64,000 nt of DNA from Ligula intestinalis (Eukaryota; Platyhelminthes; Cestoda; Diphyllobothriidea; Diphyllobothriidae): the NCBI GenBank assembly GCA_036362985.1, contig JAYGXS010000001.1:76936599-77000598 (forward strand), written 5' to 3'. Both the position numbers and the translations under genes were made by a program. Shown piece by piece: positions 44,815-56,114 of this stretch. Positions within the stretch are counted from its first letter, which is position 1; each line of letters opens with the position of its first letter. Under the pieces are notes generated by a model that was not told the DNA's origin, did no database searches, and was given only the letters and a program-made list of their open reading frames with translations.

Positions 44815-44902
44815 AAGAAGAAGAAGACTCGATCGCTGGGACAATATGTTTACTCGCCTGACGTTTCGATATCCGCCGCGGATTCGTCATCAGAGACATT
44901 GG
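44815..44902 (-). mobile_element. Hammerhead-bearing repeat copy
   Basis: On the minus strand the ribozyme core is followed by CGAGTAAACATATTGTCCC, AGCGATCGAG and a (CTT)n-like tail, the same order as the 18764-18845 copy. No inverted partner is visible nearby. Confidence 0.6.
44854..44899 (-). ncRNA. Best-preserved hammerhead-like ribozyme
   Basis: Minus strand: GTCT (44894-44897) pairs with AGGC (44856-44859) as helix I with one G-U pair; CTGATGA (44887-44893) and GAAA (44864-44867) are intact; helix II contains TCCG/CGGA around a CGG loop; CG then TC (44860-44861) gives a loopless two-pair helix III and the expected cleavage site after C. CAAT/ATTG pairs further out could extend helix I. 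Activity is untested, and the extra base after CTGATGA is atypical. Confidence 0.6.
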
Positions 44903-44904
44903 TC

Positions 44905-47240
44905 GGCCGTCATCTTTGAGCCTCATAACCATAAGGTTTCACAATATTTTAAGAGAAAATTCGTTGGTTTTCCACTTGGGAATAAAGTGACTGGCCGCTA
45001 CAGAAATAAACAAGGAAGAAGCTCCCAAATTTCGAGCAACTCACCCTTCTTGTGGGGAAAACACCGTTCGTTCACAGAAGGCACCTACGGGAGGGATTTA
45101 TTGTGTACAGAACATCCAGTTGCTGTCTCAGGTAGCGATGATCACTGGCGAAGCCAGTGTTTGAGTTGCCCGCCTCCATTCAGGTCCAAGAGAGAGCGAG
45201 AGTGTGTATGAGGCAGTGGTGGCAGCTACTTTTATATGATTGTGGAGCAGGTTCAAGTGATTTACAATTGGTGGGCTGCATTACTCGAGGGCGTGTCAAA
45301 TGTAGTTGTCCGTGCTGCGTCCTCCAAGAGGTGGCGCACTTAAGTGGCCCTTGAACAGCCGCGACTGCCTGGATGCGCGTGTGCGCGGGAGTGGAAGTCA
45401 GTTCAGGGTTTACAGGCCACAGCGTCAATATAACACTCCCTGAGAAGTTGCATAACTTTGAGGCAGTGAACATTGGGCAGGGGCATCGGACAGCTTTGTT
45501 GGCTTTCCGCCAAATGACCTATCAGAATGTAAGTAGAGATTATGTGAGACATGCGGACCCTTCAGGGGGTACTTTTAGAGAATGCGGCAATTTATAAGCG
45601 TACTTTCTTGACCGATTGGAGGCCTTCATCGAAGTAGGTAGGCACGATTTACGGGATGCAGTAAATGATTGAAGGTGCGGCAAAAGGTTACACTCTCCGT
45701 AAGGTCACCCTACTGCAGCATGGAGATGCGCAGTAGCAAAGACGTATCAACCTCAGGCCTAATGGGAAATGAAATGGAACAGAACCACACCTTGGCATCA
45801 GCACTATTTTGCTTTCTGTTTTCAGTAGTGGTGATGAGCACTTACCTTAATAAACCCATCGGCACAGACGTCAAGCTTCGCACCGATAGTAAATCCTTTA
45901 ACATCTGATGTATGATGGCCTGCAAAATTTTCAAAGGACCACTTTTATCATTGTCTTTCATTGATGACTTCATAGACATCATCTATTTGTTTTCAACTTA
46001 CACTTTGCGTCAGTATGTGGAAACCAGCTCTAAGCCACCCTCCAGTGTCAAATACGTCGTGGGCGAGAGTGACATTCACATTTACTGGTCAGCCTTTCCT
46101 ATTTGTGGAAAAAAGTACGTGGGCTGCTTCGCCCCCACTAACATCACTACCGATAGTGGATTTGCGGTACAAACGGTCAAACCTGGTCAAGACCTTGACA
46201 ACCTCTTCCGTCAACTAGTTTCTTACTAAACGGGAGATGCAAGAGTTCCTCATTCCCTGTACCGCAAAAAAAACTGCACTGCCAATCAAAACTAGACGAA
46301 AAAGCTAAACACCTTCCTTCGAAGCTCTTTTTCAAGCATCCTGCATGACAGAAGTAGATCCAGCCTATCCCGGATACTAAAACAAACATAAATCTAGCAA
46401 TTTTTTCTCTGTTGAATCAATTTTAACTTCCTTGGAGTAGTTATGTCATGAGGCCGTCAGAACAACGTATGCCAAATAGCATAACACTTTCTGCGGCGTT
46501 GCATAGGCACCGAGAAGGAGGACGAAGCCGCAACAGTAGCATCTAAATATTTTTTTGCGAATCGATCGAGCTGCTTGGGTAGATCTCATAACATCAAGCT
46601 ATGAAAACTAGACCAGCATAGTTTGTAGTTAACGAGAACAGAAATGTTTTGAAAATCAAGCTTAGGAGGAACGTTCACGCTGAGGGAAAACATCGCAGAT
46701 GCTCCCAGTGCCAAAGTGCATTACAGACCATCCTGGCCTAGTCCACAATCACAAAAACAAACTAGAATTTTTCAAATAATTCAAGCTCCCTCCACGTGCA
46801 TTCGAAACATGGGCTGGCCTGATTAATGCCAACTGAAAACAGCCTAATTGCCAACCCTTAAGCCAAAAAGAATGAATGACACGTGTACTTTAGTGAAGCT
46901 TCCAAATTCAAAAACGACCGACGCAACGTTTTTGTGTCTAGACTCATACTGGGCTACTAAAAAGAACAGGTTTGTTGAGCCACACTTAGGGTACCATCTA
47001 CCTGTTCCATCGTACGTCTTATCCGTCTAAGTTTAACTCACTGAGATAGAAGGACCGGCTAATGTCTGACATCAAGGCAGTAGAAGCCAATGGCTAGTTG
47101 ACCTCTGCATCCAATCTACTCTCTAACCGACTTCTTGCAGGCCTGCCCTTGAAACACAATAAGAATGTAAAGAGGATCCCATGCAGACCACACTTGATAG
47201 TTTTCAAAACTATTTATCTGACGTAATTTTGAACTACTTC
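44905..47240. other. Unassigned region
   Basis: The longest frames (44810-45211, 133 codons; 45912-46229, 105 codons) have no convincing domain. Confidence 0.4.
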
Positions 47241-47241
47241 G

Positions 47242-47515
47242 TGGCAAGGATGAATTGTATGACCGTCTCAACAGGACATGGGCCTAGCAACCATCTACAC
47301 TACACATGGCTTTGCGCCAAATTCCAGAGAAATTAGGTTTGATATTATGATGAGGTTTAGGGTTATATTTAAGGTTGGATTTAGGGTCAGGGTTGTGTTA
47401 AGGGCTAAGGTTTCGGTTCGTGTAGACCGTATGGGTTTGGTATAGGGAAGGGCTAGGGTTAAGGTTAAGCTTGCAGTTTAGTTTTACGTTGGGGTTAGTC
47501 TTAAGGTTAAGACGG
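47242..47515. mobile_element. MITE with degenerate TTAGGG core, right arm lost
   Basis: Left arm GGCAAGGATGAATTGTATG then CCGTCTCAACAGGACATGGG, the GCTTTGCGCCAAATTCCAGA block, and a core (47335-47515) of TTTAGGG, TTAAGG and GGGCTAAGG units. The element stops without a right inverted end. Confidence 0.65.
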
Positions 47516-47519
47516 CCGT

Positions 47520-49150
47520 GGTTTGGAGGATTACATCTGAATTGGCTAGTTTATTTTTCGAGGCCAACAACCAGATTTCAATGTCTCATGCATTTTTGGA
47601 AGAGTGTCTGTACGCAAAGTCTGGTTAGAGAAGTACTGGAATTAATCATGCCTGGCAAAGAAAAGTCGGGAGTTAATTATCGTGTCAGGCCCTCTGCTTA
47701 GGCATACATCCAGCTGTCCTGATTTAGTCTTGTCATTGAATTCTGGTAAGAAGCAGAATAGAGCTTGAGGAGGATACTACAAACATCTTCCATACGCCAG
47801 ACAAACTGCCTTGTAATTGCCAGCTCACTAGTCTGCTCGAATAAGGAAAGCGGAAAGACTACAAAAGGAATCTTGAGGCTAGAACCTGGCTTTACGCCCT
47901 GACTCAGAGTCTCCTCCCTCTTGGTCACAGCCTGGTTTTGGAATACTCACCTATCCACTGCCCCGTGTTTTCGACCAGGCGGGCGCAAGTCTCCCGACTT
48001 AAAATCCGCTTCTGTTTCTTTTTTTCTATAAGTGTAGGACCTGGCTTGAACGAATGCAGCCGACACGCAAGGCTTCATGTCGACACTCTTAATTGCACTC
48101 CAGTCGGCCCGACAACAGCAAATAAATGTGTATCGGCACGTGCGGTGTGTCGAGACTTGATGTGTGGGCTCTTGCCTCACGATGCTACGCAGGACATGAA
48201 CGATTTTTTGACCGGGCTGAGTAATTATTTCCTTTCTGGTTTGCAAAAAGTCGCGAGAAATTTCATACATGGGGCCGGAAATACCGCTGCTGTTGCCGCT
48301 TGATGGGCATTGATTTGGCAGAAGAAAAAAGGAAGCGAAATCTTCAGTCGGCGAAGCGGAATTTATTGAAGGGTTTCTGAGTGACTTCTAAGAGGGGGAG
48401 CAGAACAGGAAACCAACGAACACCGAACACTTTAATTCAAGCTATTGGACGGACTATCGTCATGAAGGGAAAATTATTTATGTGTAAAGAGCCAAGACTT
48501 TTTCTACTTCTCAGTTTTTAACTTCCTAATGGTCTCACTTTAGAGCGGAAGGAAATTTAGGCGCGTTTCCGCCAGACAAAATGTCTACGTTCTGGTGTCA
48601 TGCATGCTAACATACGTTATTTAGATGAGCAATGAAGGAAAACAACGATACTCAAATTGGAAGGCGCTTTCCACGCAAAATTATGGTGGCGCAAAAGTGG
48701 GACCCATTGGTATGTGCGTCGGAAAGGAATAGGCGCGCCAACCTTTCCTCGAACTATGTCGCAGGGCTACCTACAATAGGGGCTGTTAGGAAAAGAAATT
48801 TGTACCAGGCAATTACGCGTGTCTACTGAGTACGCCTGTTTTACTATATTTAAAATGGCAGTTTCTAGGAAGATGTTTTAGGGAGATACACATGTGAGTT
48901 TTTCTTGTAGTTAAGATTTGGACAAGAGAGATAACGGTTATCACCGCAGAAAGTTGAAGTAACTCAATAAAAGTTGATAAAACATTGCAGCAAATACGCC
49001 AAACTTCAGCAGACACAGGGCACATGGATTACCAAAGCCGGTTCGATAACTTGAATTCTTTGCTCACTTACGGCCTTCCGATAGATTATTACTAGAGTGT
49101 TACTTTCGTCGGTTTTATGTAAAATCCAGATACATGCATCGTTTTAAAAA
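47520..49150. other. Unassigned region
   Basis: Frames of 107-121 codons overlap on opposite strands at 47938-48303; nothing is recognised. Confidence 0.4.
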
Positions 49151-49155
49151 ATGCA

Positions 49156-49300
49156 TGGTAGGGATGAAGTGTACGGCCGCCTACACAGGATATGGTAACA
49201 GGAACCGCCCACAATACACGTGACTTCGCGCCTGTTTTAAGTGGGCGTGGCGTAACTATGCCCTTGTCCTGTTTAGACGACCACATAAGTCATCCTTACC
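49156..49300. mobile_element. Minimal 145-bp MITE of the same family, without telomere-like core
   Basis: GGTAGGGATGAAGTGTACGG ... CATCCTTACC: the two arms, each about 60 bases (GGCCGCCTACACAGGATATGG against CCTTGTCCTGTTTAGACGACC reversed), meet around ACACGTGACTTCGCGCC with no TTAGGG units. It shows that the core is an optional insert or can be lost entirely. Confidence 0.75.
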
Positions 49301-49304
49301 AAAA

Positions 49305-50060
49305 CACCATAGAACGCAATAATTGAAACCTTTTATAAAGCGAGAAATTATGCTTACAGATTTTCCAAAACCAGATCCAAAATCAGAAAGCCTGTTTGGG
49401 TCCTTCACATATGGACGGCAGACTTGTTCTAAAGTGCCTGCTATTAGCTCATGCTGTGTGCTAGCAAAACAATTATGTGAGTTTCTACAGTCTTCTTAAA
49501 TATCTGTCCATTTTATTTTAAAGCAATGTTTTATGGTAAAATGTAGCATTTGTAATCCTTACGTTCTCAAATACTCACAAGAAGGAATTAAATAATATTA
49601 TATCGTGTGCTATAAGGTGATGAGGTTAGTAGTTGCTACAAAATCCATCCTAGTGGTGTGCATACTTCCACTGGTACAGGGTTCATACGGGGTCTAGTGC
49701 AACTGGGAAAATATGATCGTAATTTCAGTTGCCATTTACCATTTCAATTTTACAGACTCTACCAGCCAATGCTGAAATTGGGTGGTCATATAAGCCGATT
49801 ATCGTACGTTTGCTATTATTTTTAACCCCAAGGTAAGTGCAATAATTACTTTATCAAATACTTACTCTCAACAAAGGCCTGAATTGCTTTGACTATCATT
49901 GTTTGAAAACGTCTTATAACACGCCCCTGCCACAAAACACATTCCTATATGTGCTGGCTTAATGGACCATTGACGACGTCACCATTTTTATCCTTTGCCA
50001 AAGGCCAATTGGTTTCGGATTTCATCTGCCGCCCATGAATGTCCCCACTAGGTAAAACCC
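49305..50060. other. Unassigned AT-rich region
   Basis: No feature recognised. Confidence 0.45.
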
Positions 50061-50397
50061 ACGGGGATTGTTTCGACGCGCGCTTCCCTCCTCCTGTATT
50101 AGTCGGGGTTGGGGTTACGCGGGTCACGCGTGGACAGGAAAGCGGCTGTCCCTTCTAATTGATCTCCTGCGCATGCCTACACGCAGCGAGGCACCTAGAG
50201 AGGACTTATGGCCGCGGCAACCCGATGCGCCTGTCGCAGAGGCAGGTTCCATCCCTCCACACCGCCACCGACTTTATCGCTACCACCGGCCTTTGCCACC
50301 AGGCGGGCTGAGTGGGCACACTTGCTGTGTCTGGTTTCTCGTGTTCACTTCTTTAACGTACGGCCCTCTCCCTCTCCCTCCCTGCTTCCCACTGCTA

Positions 50398-50418
50398 CTG
50401 CTGCTGCTGCTGCTGCTA
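50398..50418 (+). repeat. (CTG)n microsatellite
   Basis: Six or seven CTG units within a GC-rich stretch (50060-50600). It makes poly-Leu or poly-Ala runs in the overlapping frames, which explains their length. Confidence 0.85.
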
Positions 50419-50489
50419 CCGTTGCCACTGCAGAGACAGCTGTCGGCAATTCCGGGATTTTCGCTTACTCCCCAACCTCCTGGGTGGCC

Positions 50490-50530
50490 TGCATGCATGC
50501 ATGCATGCCTGCGTGTGTATATATATACAT
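50490..50530 (+). repeat. (GCAT)n, (GT)n and (AT)n microsatellite cluster
   Basis: GCATGCATGCATGCATGCC is followed by GTGTGTATATATATAC, three short repeat types in a row. Confidence 0.85.
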
Positions 50531-50721
50531 GCTAAATGGGGGCATGAGTCACAGCTTCCCCCGAGGCCTCCAGCTTCTGCTGAGCAGTTGACAAAGGTGC
50601 CGAATGGGTGAATTTTACATGCTTCTGACCTTGAAGTAACCGTACAGTCACGCCACTCACTGCAGTTGCGCCAGGAGCAGTGTCACGGTCGAAAGAAATG
50701 CTAAATGGTCAAGCCGTAAGA

Positions 50722-50864
50722 CCTGTAAGTTGGAAGCTGGGGTAAGGCGGGCAGGCAGGCAAGTAGCCCTTGTTGGATCCGGAGCCCCGCCGGGTGGGCC
50801 TCAATCCCGGCGGCAAGGAGGAGGAGGAGGAGGAGCAGCATAGTCAGGAGGGGCGGCTCTGCCA
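50722..50864 (-). CDS. Possible signal-peptide ORF over a trinucleotide repeat
   Basis: On the minus strand, MAEPPLLTM is followed by eight Leu, then AAGIEAHPAG, which looks like a signal peptide with cleavage near Ala. The Leu run is encoded by the (AGG)n repeat at 50816-50836, so the resemblance may be an accident of the repeat. The frame stops after about 47 codons; no firm splice donor is seen. It could be a first coding exon, but I rate it low. Confidence 0.2.
50816..50836 (+). repeat. (AGG)n microsatellite
   Basis: About seven AGG units ending in AGCAGCA. Confidence 0.85.
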
Positions 50865-50869
50865 TAAAA

Positions 50870-52510
50870 AAGCAGATGGAGAGGAGAAGAAATTGATCCA
50901 CCATAGGGAGGTTTGGTGTAGCAGACCTTGGGATTTTGCCGGTGGAGGACAATCCCGTTTTCTTTCCGTCGGTGCTTTTATCCCGAGACACATTGCCCTT
51001 GCCGGCAATCATTCCTCCTGTAGTGCGACCACATTGGCAAACGAATCGTACCTCGCTGTGAAGACTGGCAGGTCATCCTTATATCCCTATTAGTTTCCTT
51101 TGGGTGGTCTACAATAAGGAAATGATTCAAAGTGTACGCATGCGACCATGCCTGCGCTGTTATCGCAGTCACAAAAGCACTTCCACTCGAGAAGTGCCCT
51201 GCGTTAAGACACTAAAGGAAGTATGTGAAATACCACCTTTACATTTTTCAGAATGTTTACGCTCTTGCCTTCGATGGAGAACAAACATAGCTGACTCATG
51301 TAAGGTAGAGGAGTTTTTCATGTGCAATATAATTTCACTATGCAAAATTTGGTCGTGGATAATGAAATTTGCAAATTCGAAGAGAACTTTACCCACAACT
51401 TCTGATAATTCTTCTGACACAAACATTTTCTGAATTTTGGGTGATTTTTGTGTGTAAGGATAACCCGGTTTCAATGGGATACTAGCAGCATCTAAAATCC
51501 ATAACTAGTGTTATTCTTGGATGCCGAATTCCCTCTGCCGACTTAAGGAAATAACAGAATTTCGCTTCATAGAGTACGTTAGTTTTTAGTGGCTTCGCCT
51601 CATTTACTAGGCCGGAAGCAGCAACCCACACATGTAAATGCAACTACGAAATATGCTCACATAAAACGTTCTCCAACACATGCATTTCAGTTCACTTTGT
51701 TGCGCAGGGATTCGACACACGCACTTCCTGTCAGTAGCCGGAATAGATTTGATTTGCACGCATTTATAAGGTCAAAGTACGTTACTTTTTAGTTAAATCA
51801 CTGGACATTGCCTCTTCTAAGACGATTTTTAGACTCCATTTTCATGTTTCTTCAGCCAAAATACCGCTTCTCTCCCTGCTAGAAGTCTCCTTTTAAAGGT
51901 TTGCCTCAACGTAAGAGCAGAGATGCAACAGCATGACTTACTGGTAGGGCAACATGAGAATTTTATCAATTCAGTTCGAGGCTAATGCTCAAGAGAGACT
52001 TGCAGATATCCATCGGCTTCTAATAGGCTTTACCAAAAAGTCTTTATGTGACCTGGATGAACTAAGTTCCACCCACACCAATAATCAGGGCAGTGAGCTT
52101 TTGTAAACACAGTATTTTAAAATTATTGTGCTAATAAACGACCTGATTCGTGCCCACAGACATGCCAATGATGATTGGGTGTTTGTACAGCAGCCTTCTT
52201 TAAACCTGTATATGAAAAGCATCTTGGAAACAATCCGTTGAATGAGTCTTCGCTGAGAAAACCCAATTACTACTGGCCAGCGAATCATGACAGTTCATGT
52301 AATGAACCACGAACGTTGCTGCCGTATATAAAGACGTCCGAATCTTTATATAGGAGGCTTTTTTCAGTGTGGGAGGCCTGTTGAACACGTACAAAAACAG
52401 ACTGTGGTAGAAAGAGGCTCACCGATCATGATACAGGCAATATTGGTTTCACTGAGTCCAGTCCTGAGTCCGTCAACAGTCGCACATCACCGTATGTAGT
52501 GGACAGTACA
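50870..52510. other. Unassigned region
   Basis: Short frames on both strands (up to 109 codons); none is recognised. Confidence 0.4.
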
Positions 52511-52512
52511 GT

Positions 52513-52600
52513 ATTACCGACAAAAATGGGAGACTGGAATGGTAATTTTTGACTTATTAGCCGCCCCCAGCCAGCCATACGCAATCCAAGGTTTTGTAAC
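52513..52600 (-). mobile_element. SINE 3' fragment, inverted partner
   Basis: Minus strand: GTATGGCTGGCTGGGGGCGG, then GCTAATAAGTCA and CAGTCTCCCATTTTTGTCGG, the family 3' domain. It faces the plus-strand copy at about 52760-52914. Confidence 0.65.
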
Positions 52601-52759
52601 CCTTGAGGATAAAATTAACTGTGTGGTTGCTGGCCGGGCTCGAGAATAAATTCCGTGGCAGAGTCGAGACGAGTATGTTTCGCTACGTGATCAATGAGCG
52701 TCCCTCTAACATGTCTTATGTACTCGAATGCAAACGAAAGGACAGTGTGTCCGTTTATA

Positions 52760-52914
52760 ATCAATGAGGGTGGTTAAATTCTTACCCACGGTTCGCGGGT
52801 GCAAACCTCAAGGGTTGTAACACCTGTGGCTGGGTATGTCTGGCTGCTGACAGCTAATAAGCCAGAAAACACAACTTCAATTTCCCCTGTCTTCGTGGGT
52901 AATCTTATTCTGCC
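52760..52914 (+). mobile_element. tRNA-derived SINE
   Basis: The 5' part has a degenerate tRNA-like region with GTTCGCGGGTGCAAACCTC in place of a clear B box. The 3' domain is well kept: GGGTATGTCTGGCTGCTGAC, AGCTAATAAGCCAG (hairpin arms CTGGCT/AGCCAG) and a CCCCTGTCTTCG tail. Confidence 0.65.
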
Positions 52915-53329
52915 AAACTAACTTATTTTAATGCGCTATGACGAGAAACAAAGGGCTGTTTTTGCTGTATACGCGGTCTTCTGTCACATGTGCTCCAATC
53001 CAAGGCAAAATGCTTAAGTCTGAGATCCAAGCCATGGTCACTGAAGTGAACCAAAGTGAAAGGCCTTTTCTACGCAACCACTGGCTTGCACTCTGTCATC
53101 CATCGATAACTAAGCACTCATGTATCAGGTGAATTTTCAGTCTAAAGCACTCTTCAGTTTTGGAAACGCATCCTTACTTCCATCGTCCTGCTCTTTTAAA
53201 ACGCTTAAACTTCAAAAATGACTTAAGGGACTACTTGCGTGGCACTCATTAAAAGTAAACAACTACGAAACTCTTATAGAGCTCCTTGGAACGATAGTAT
53301 TATAGACAGAAGAACATTGATGAAATAGA

Positions 53330-53392
53330 TAAGGGAGACTGAAACGGCCATTCCTCGTATATTGCCGCATCAGCCAACCATACCAAGCGAAA
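53330..53392 (-). mobile_element. SINE 3' fragment
   Basis: Minus strand: TTGGTATGGTTGGCTGATG, then GGCAATATACGAGGAATGG and CAGTCTCCCTTATC. No tRNA-like part is visible. Confidence 0.5.
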
Positions 53393-53399
53393 CCGGCAA

Positions 53400-54018
53400 G
53401 GCAATATATAAAGCGAGAGGGGCTAAGCTCTTGAGCACTCATTTAAATACCTTCATCTGACCGCGCAAAAAGTCGTCAAGCGACCAGAAAACGACACGTC
53501 TAGTAAGCTGTGGAGATGTAGACTATATCCCCACCACAGACAATACAACGTCTTTGGACTACATTCCTCTGATACCTGATTATGCTCGAAAGAGCAAGAC
53601 ATATAAACCTTCTCACAAAATTAGAGTCAGCACGTCAGAAATGTAATCAAATTCAGTGATCCGCACGGTCAAGATGAAGTATTTTGCCGTTGCCCATAAA
53701 ACCCGAATGGACATAGAATTCAGCCTTCATCCACAAAAGTTTAATTTTTTTAAGATTAAAAAGAGGGCAGTCAAGGTTTTGGGCCACCACGTAATTACAT
53801 TGATTATCTCAAACGAATATCTGGAATCGTCAGTTGCAAAATAAACGTCTGAAAGCGCCTGTGGTGGGTCCAGCAGAGTGGGTGCAAAACGGGGTCTCTT
53901 GCGGATAGCCGGTTCCGGGCCAAGGGTAATTGCGTTTTAACTTAATGATTCCACTTTTGTGCTATTCCTCTGTGCGGTAGCCCGTATGTTTGTCTTGACG
54001 CAGCTTGGTGTGCAATCT
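53400..54018. other. Unassigned region
   Basis: No feature recognised. Confidence 0.45.
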
Positions 54019-54019
54019 G

Positions 54020-54101
54020 GTGCGTGCGTGTGTGCGTGCGTGCGTGTGTGCGTGCGTGCGTGTGTGGGCACTTCTGTGTGCGTATGTGTTTGCGTGCGTG
54101 C
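54020..54101 (+). repeat. (TGCG)n/(TG)n microsatellite
   Basis: Interleaved TGCG and TGTG units with a short interruption at 54066-54078. It yields a His/Thr/Arg-rich minus-strand frame that is not a gene. Confidence 0.9.
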
Positions 54102-54104
54102 CCA

Positions 54105-55095
54105 GTTTAAACCAACAGGAGGAAAAATTTGATAGAAGGTAGTGGAAACCGCATCTACGGTATTTGCGATAGTGTTTCAGCCTGCACATCTAGCAGTCCC
54201 GAATGTTTACTGGTTCAAACGAGAAAACGTGATTACGACTGCTGTCGTAGGGTCGCTTGAAAGGAAAGCAGACTTATAAAGCAGCAAACAGTGATCGACG
54301 AATGCCACTGTCGATTTAAAAGCTTGTAAATTCCAATCTCACTTGTGGAATGAGAAAAGGTACAGACCTTCCTACCCAATGATCTTCCCGGGCAGGTCAT
54401 GGAGATAAAAATAGTCTTTTTTCGTTGGGCTGGTAAGACCTGGGGAAGGAAGAAGATAAAAAATGGCAGCTCATTGGGGTACAGGAAGACCACCGAACAC
54501 TTCCTACATTTGTCAGCCATTATGACGCTCATCACTCCGGCAGCAGGCACTGAGAATCCACAGAAGAATCTTCAGACGTCAGTAAAATGAATTATCAGCC
54601 AATCCACTGGACGTTTTCTGCTTCTAGGCGTCCTGATAAAACCAGTGGTTGGCCATCACAAGAAAATACTCAATGACACATTTTGGAGCCTCCGGGTTTG
54701 CTCGTTTTGGGAGAGTCGGTTGTTATGACGACTCACCGGATATGCTTCATGTAAGCAACCGTCAGGAGAGGATTGAGAGAATTCAAGCTGCTTAGAAAAG
54801 AGTTATGTTTTCCTCAAAGAAAAGGACGCAAACATCTCCTTAGAATAGCCCCAAAACCTCGGGTTGCATTCCACGTAGTACTGTTTAGAAGCAATCATAG
54901 ATAAGCAAAAGAAGTCTGAAAAATAGAATCTGCACTTTTACGTTCTCATTAGGATTTTGTTAAATTTGTTTTTGGATTTGGAAGTGAAATAATGACGCTC
55001 CTCTTCAAGCTGTGGGCTCTGACCCCACCCTAAAACCTTGACATGAGTCCTCCAATCATGCAACAGCTCAGAACTCTGTGCAATTATGGGTATTT
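54105..55095. other. Unassigned region
   Basis: Short frames only; nothing recognised. Confidence 0.45.
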
Positions 55096-55104
55096 AAATG
55101 GAAG

Positions 55105-55226
55105 AAACAGGAACAAGGTCGCGAGTTCGAGTCTTGATTCACACACCACTTGGGGTAAGGTATGACTGGCTGGCGTCAGCTAATAAGCCAGTCTCCCTTG
55201 TCTTGGCCGGCGATGCTATCTGCCCA
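55105..55226 (+). mobile_element. tRNA-derived SINE, internally deleted
   Basis: B-box-like GCGAGTTCGAGTCTTG (55121-55136) is followed by GTATGACTGGCTGGCGTCAG, CTAATAAGCCAG and directly GTCTCCCTTGTCTTGGCCGG. Compared with other copies the AAATGGCCATTTCA segment is missing. An A box is not clear. Confidence 0.65.
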
Positions 55227-55229
55227 AAA

Positions 55230-55960
55230 CTACTAGTCGCTATGGCTGCTGGCAGGATTCGAGAAATGAGACCCAAGGCAGCACTGGTCGAATGAAAACC
55301 GTTAGCGGTCTGTGAACGTTCATCAACATGCTTCATTGTTTGCACTTCCAAATTAAAAAAAAGCATAGCCTCACTTTCAAATGTTATTAGATCCACCATT
55401 TGTTTCATATGTTTTGTTTGACAGCTGTCTGAAAATCTGTCCTGCGCTTTCTAACAGCAAACCTGAAGAGTTCACCTTGAGAACACTGTTGTAGAGCGTC
55501 CGCCCTCAGAACGTTTTACCCTTCGCCGTTGAAGGAGGTCTTGAAGACGTGCGTTGATATATAAATCTACAAGATGAATGAAAACTAGTTTTCCAATCTC
55601 TGCAGAGCGACAAGGATGGTCCAAACGTCAAGAACAACGGGACCTACTCATAGTCCACGCATGGGGCGCAGCCATGACTTGTGTGTGAATGTGTTTAGAT
55701 TTAAAAAATTTCCATTGCATCTACCTCAATTGCTCCTTTCATACCTGACGCTTCCGATGCTCAGAAAAAGTTAAGACGTCCAGGTGTGAGTGTGGACGTC
55801 GTTACTGCAAAAAACAAAACAGCCGTTCAAAATTGCCACACACGACCTGAATCCTGACTTTACATGTTTAACTTAGGGCAAATCATTAGTCTTTTTTAAG
55901 TGAAAATTTGAGCATATTCACACAGAGCAGTCCTTTACGTCTGATTTGGCAAAGGTAATT
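55230..55960. other. Unassigned region
   Basis: No feature recognised. Confidence 0.45.
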
Positions 55961-55964
55961 TAAG

Positions 55965-56110
55965 AAATGCACCTCATATGCCCCTAGTCTCAGCGTCTTT
56001 TTCCTACAGAAACGATGGTTATAGCGGTTTTGGGGTGAGGAAATAGGATAAGCAGTGAAGGACATTGGCAGAAGTAAGTAGAAAGTGGAAAAATGTAATA
56101 GAATGGGTTA
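55965..56110 (+). repeat. Solo arm of the 17.1-17.6 kb inverted-repeat family
   Basis: ATGCACCTCATATGCCCCTA, then AGTCTCAGCGTC, TTTTGGGGTGAGGAAATAGG and AAGCAGTGAAGGACATTGGC align with the reverse complement of 17475-17640. No inverted partner is found nearby. Confidence 0.65.
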
Positions 56111-56114
56111 TGTA

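Noticed and set aside
45669..46229. Two consecutive plus frames (79 and 105 codons), the first ending LRTDSKSFNI, which recalls an RNase H TDS motif.
   Set aside because: A single tripeptide is too little; no other retrotransposon motif lies nearby.
50068..50591. Frames of 127-155 codons with Leu or Ala runs.
   Set aside because: Openness is caused by GC content and the (CTG)n repeat; no domain is seen.
53962..54189. A 75-codon minus frame rich in His, Thr and Arg.
   Set aside because: It is a translation of the TGCG/TG microsatellite.
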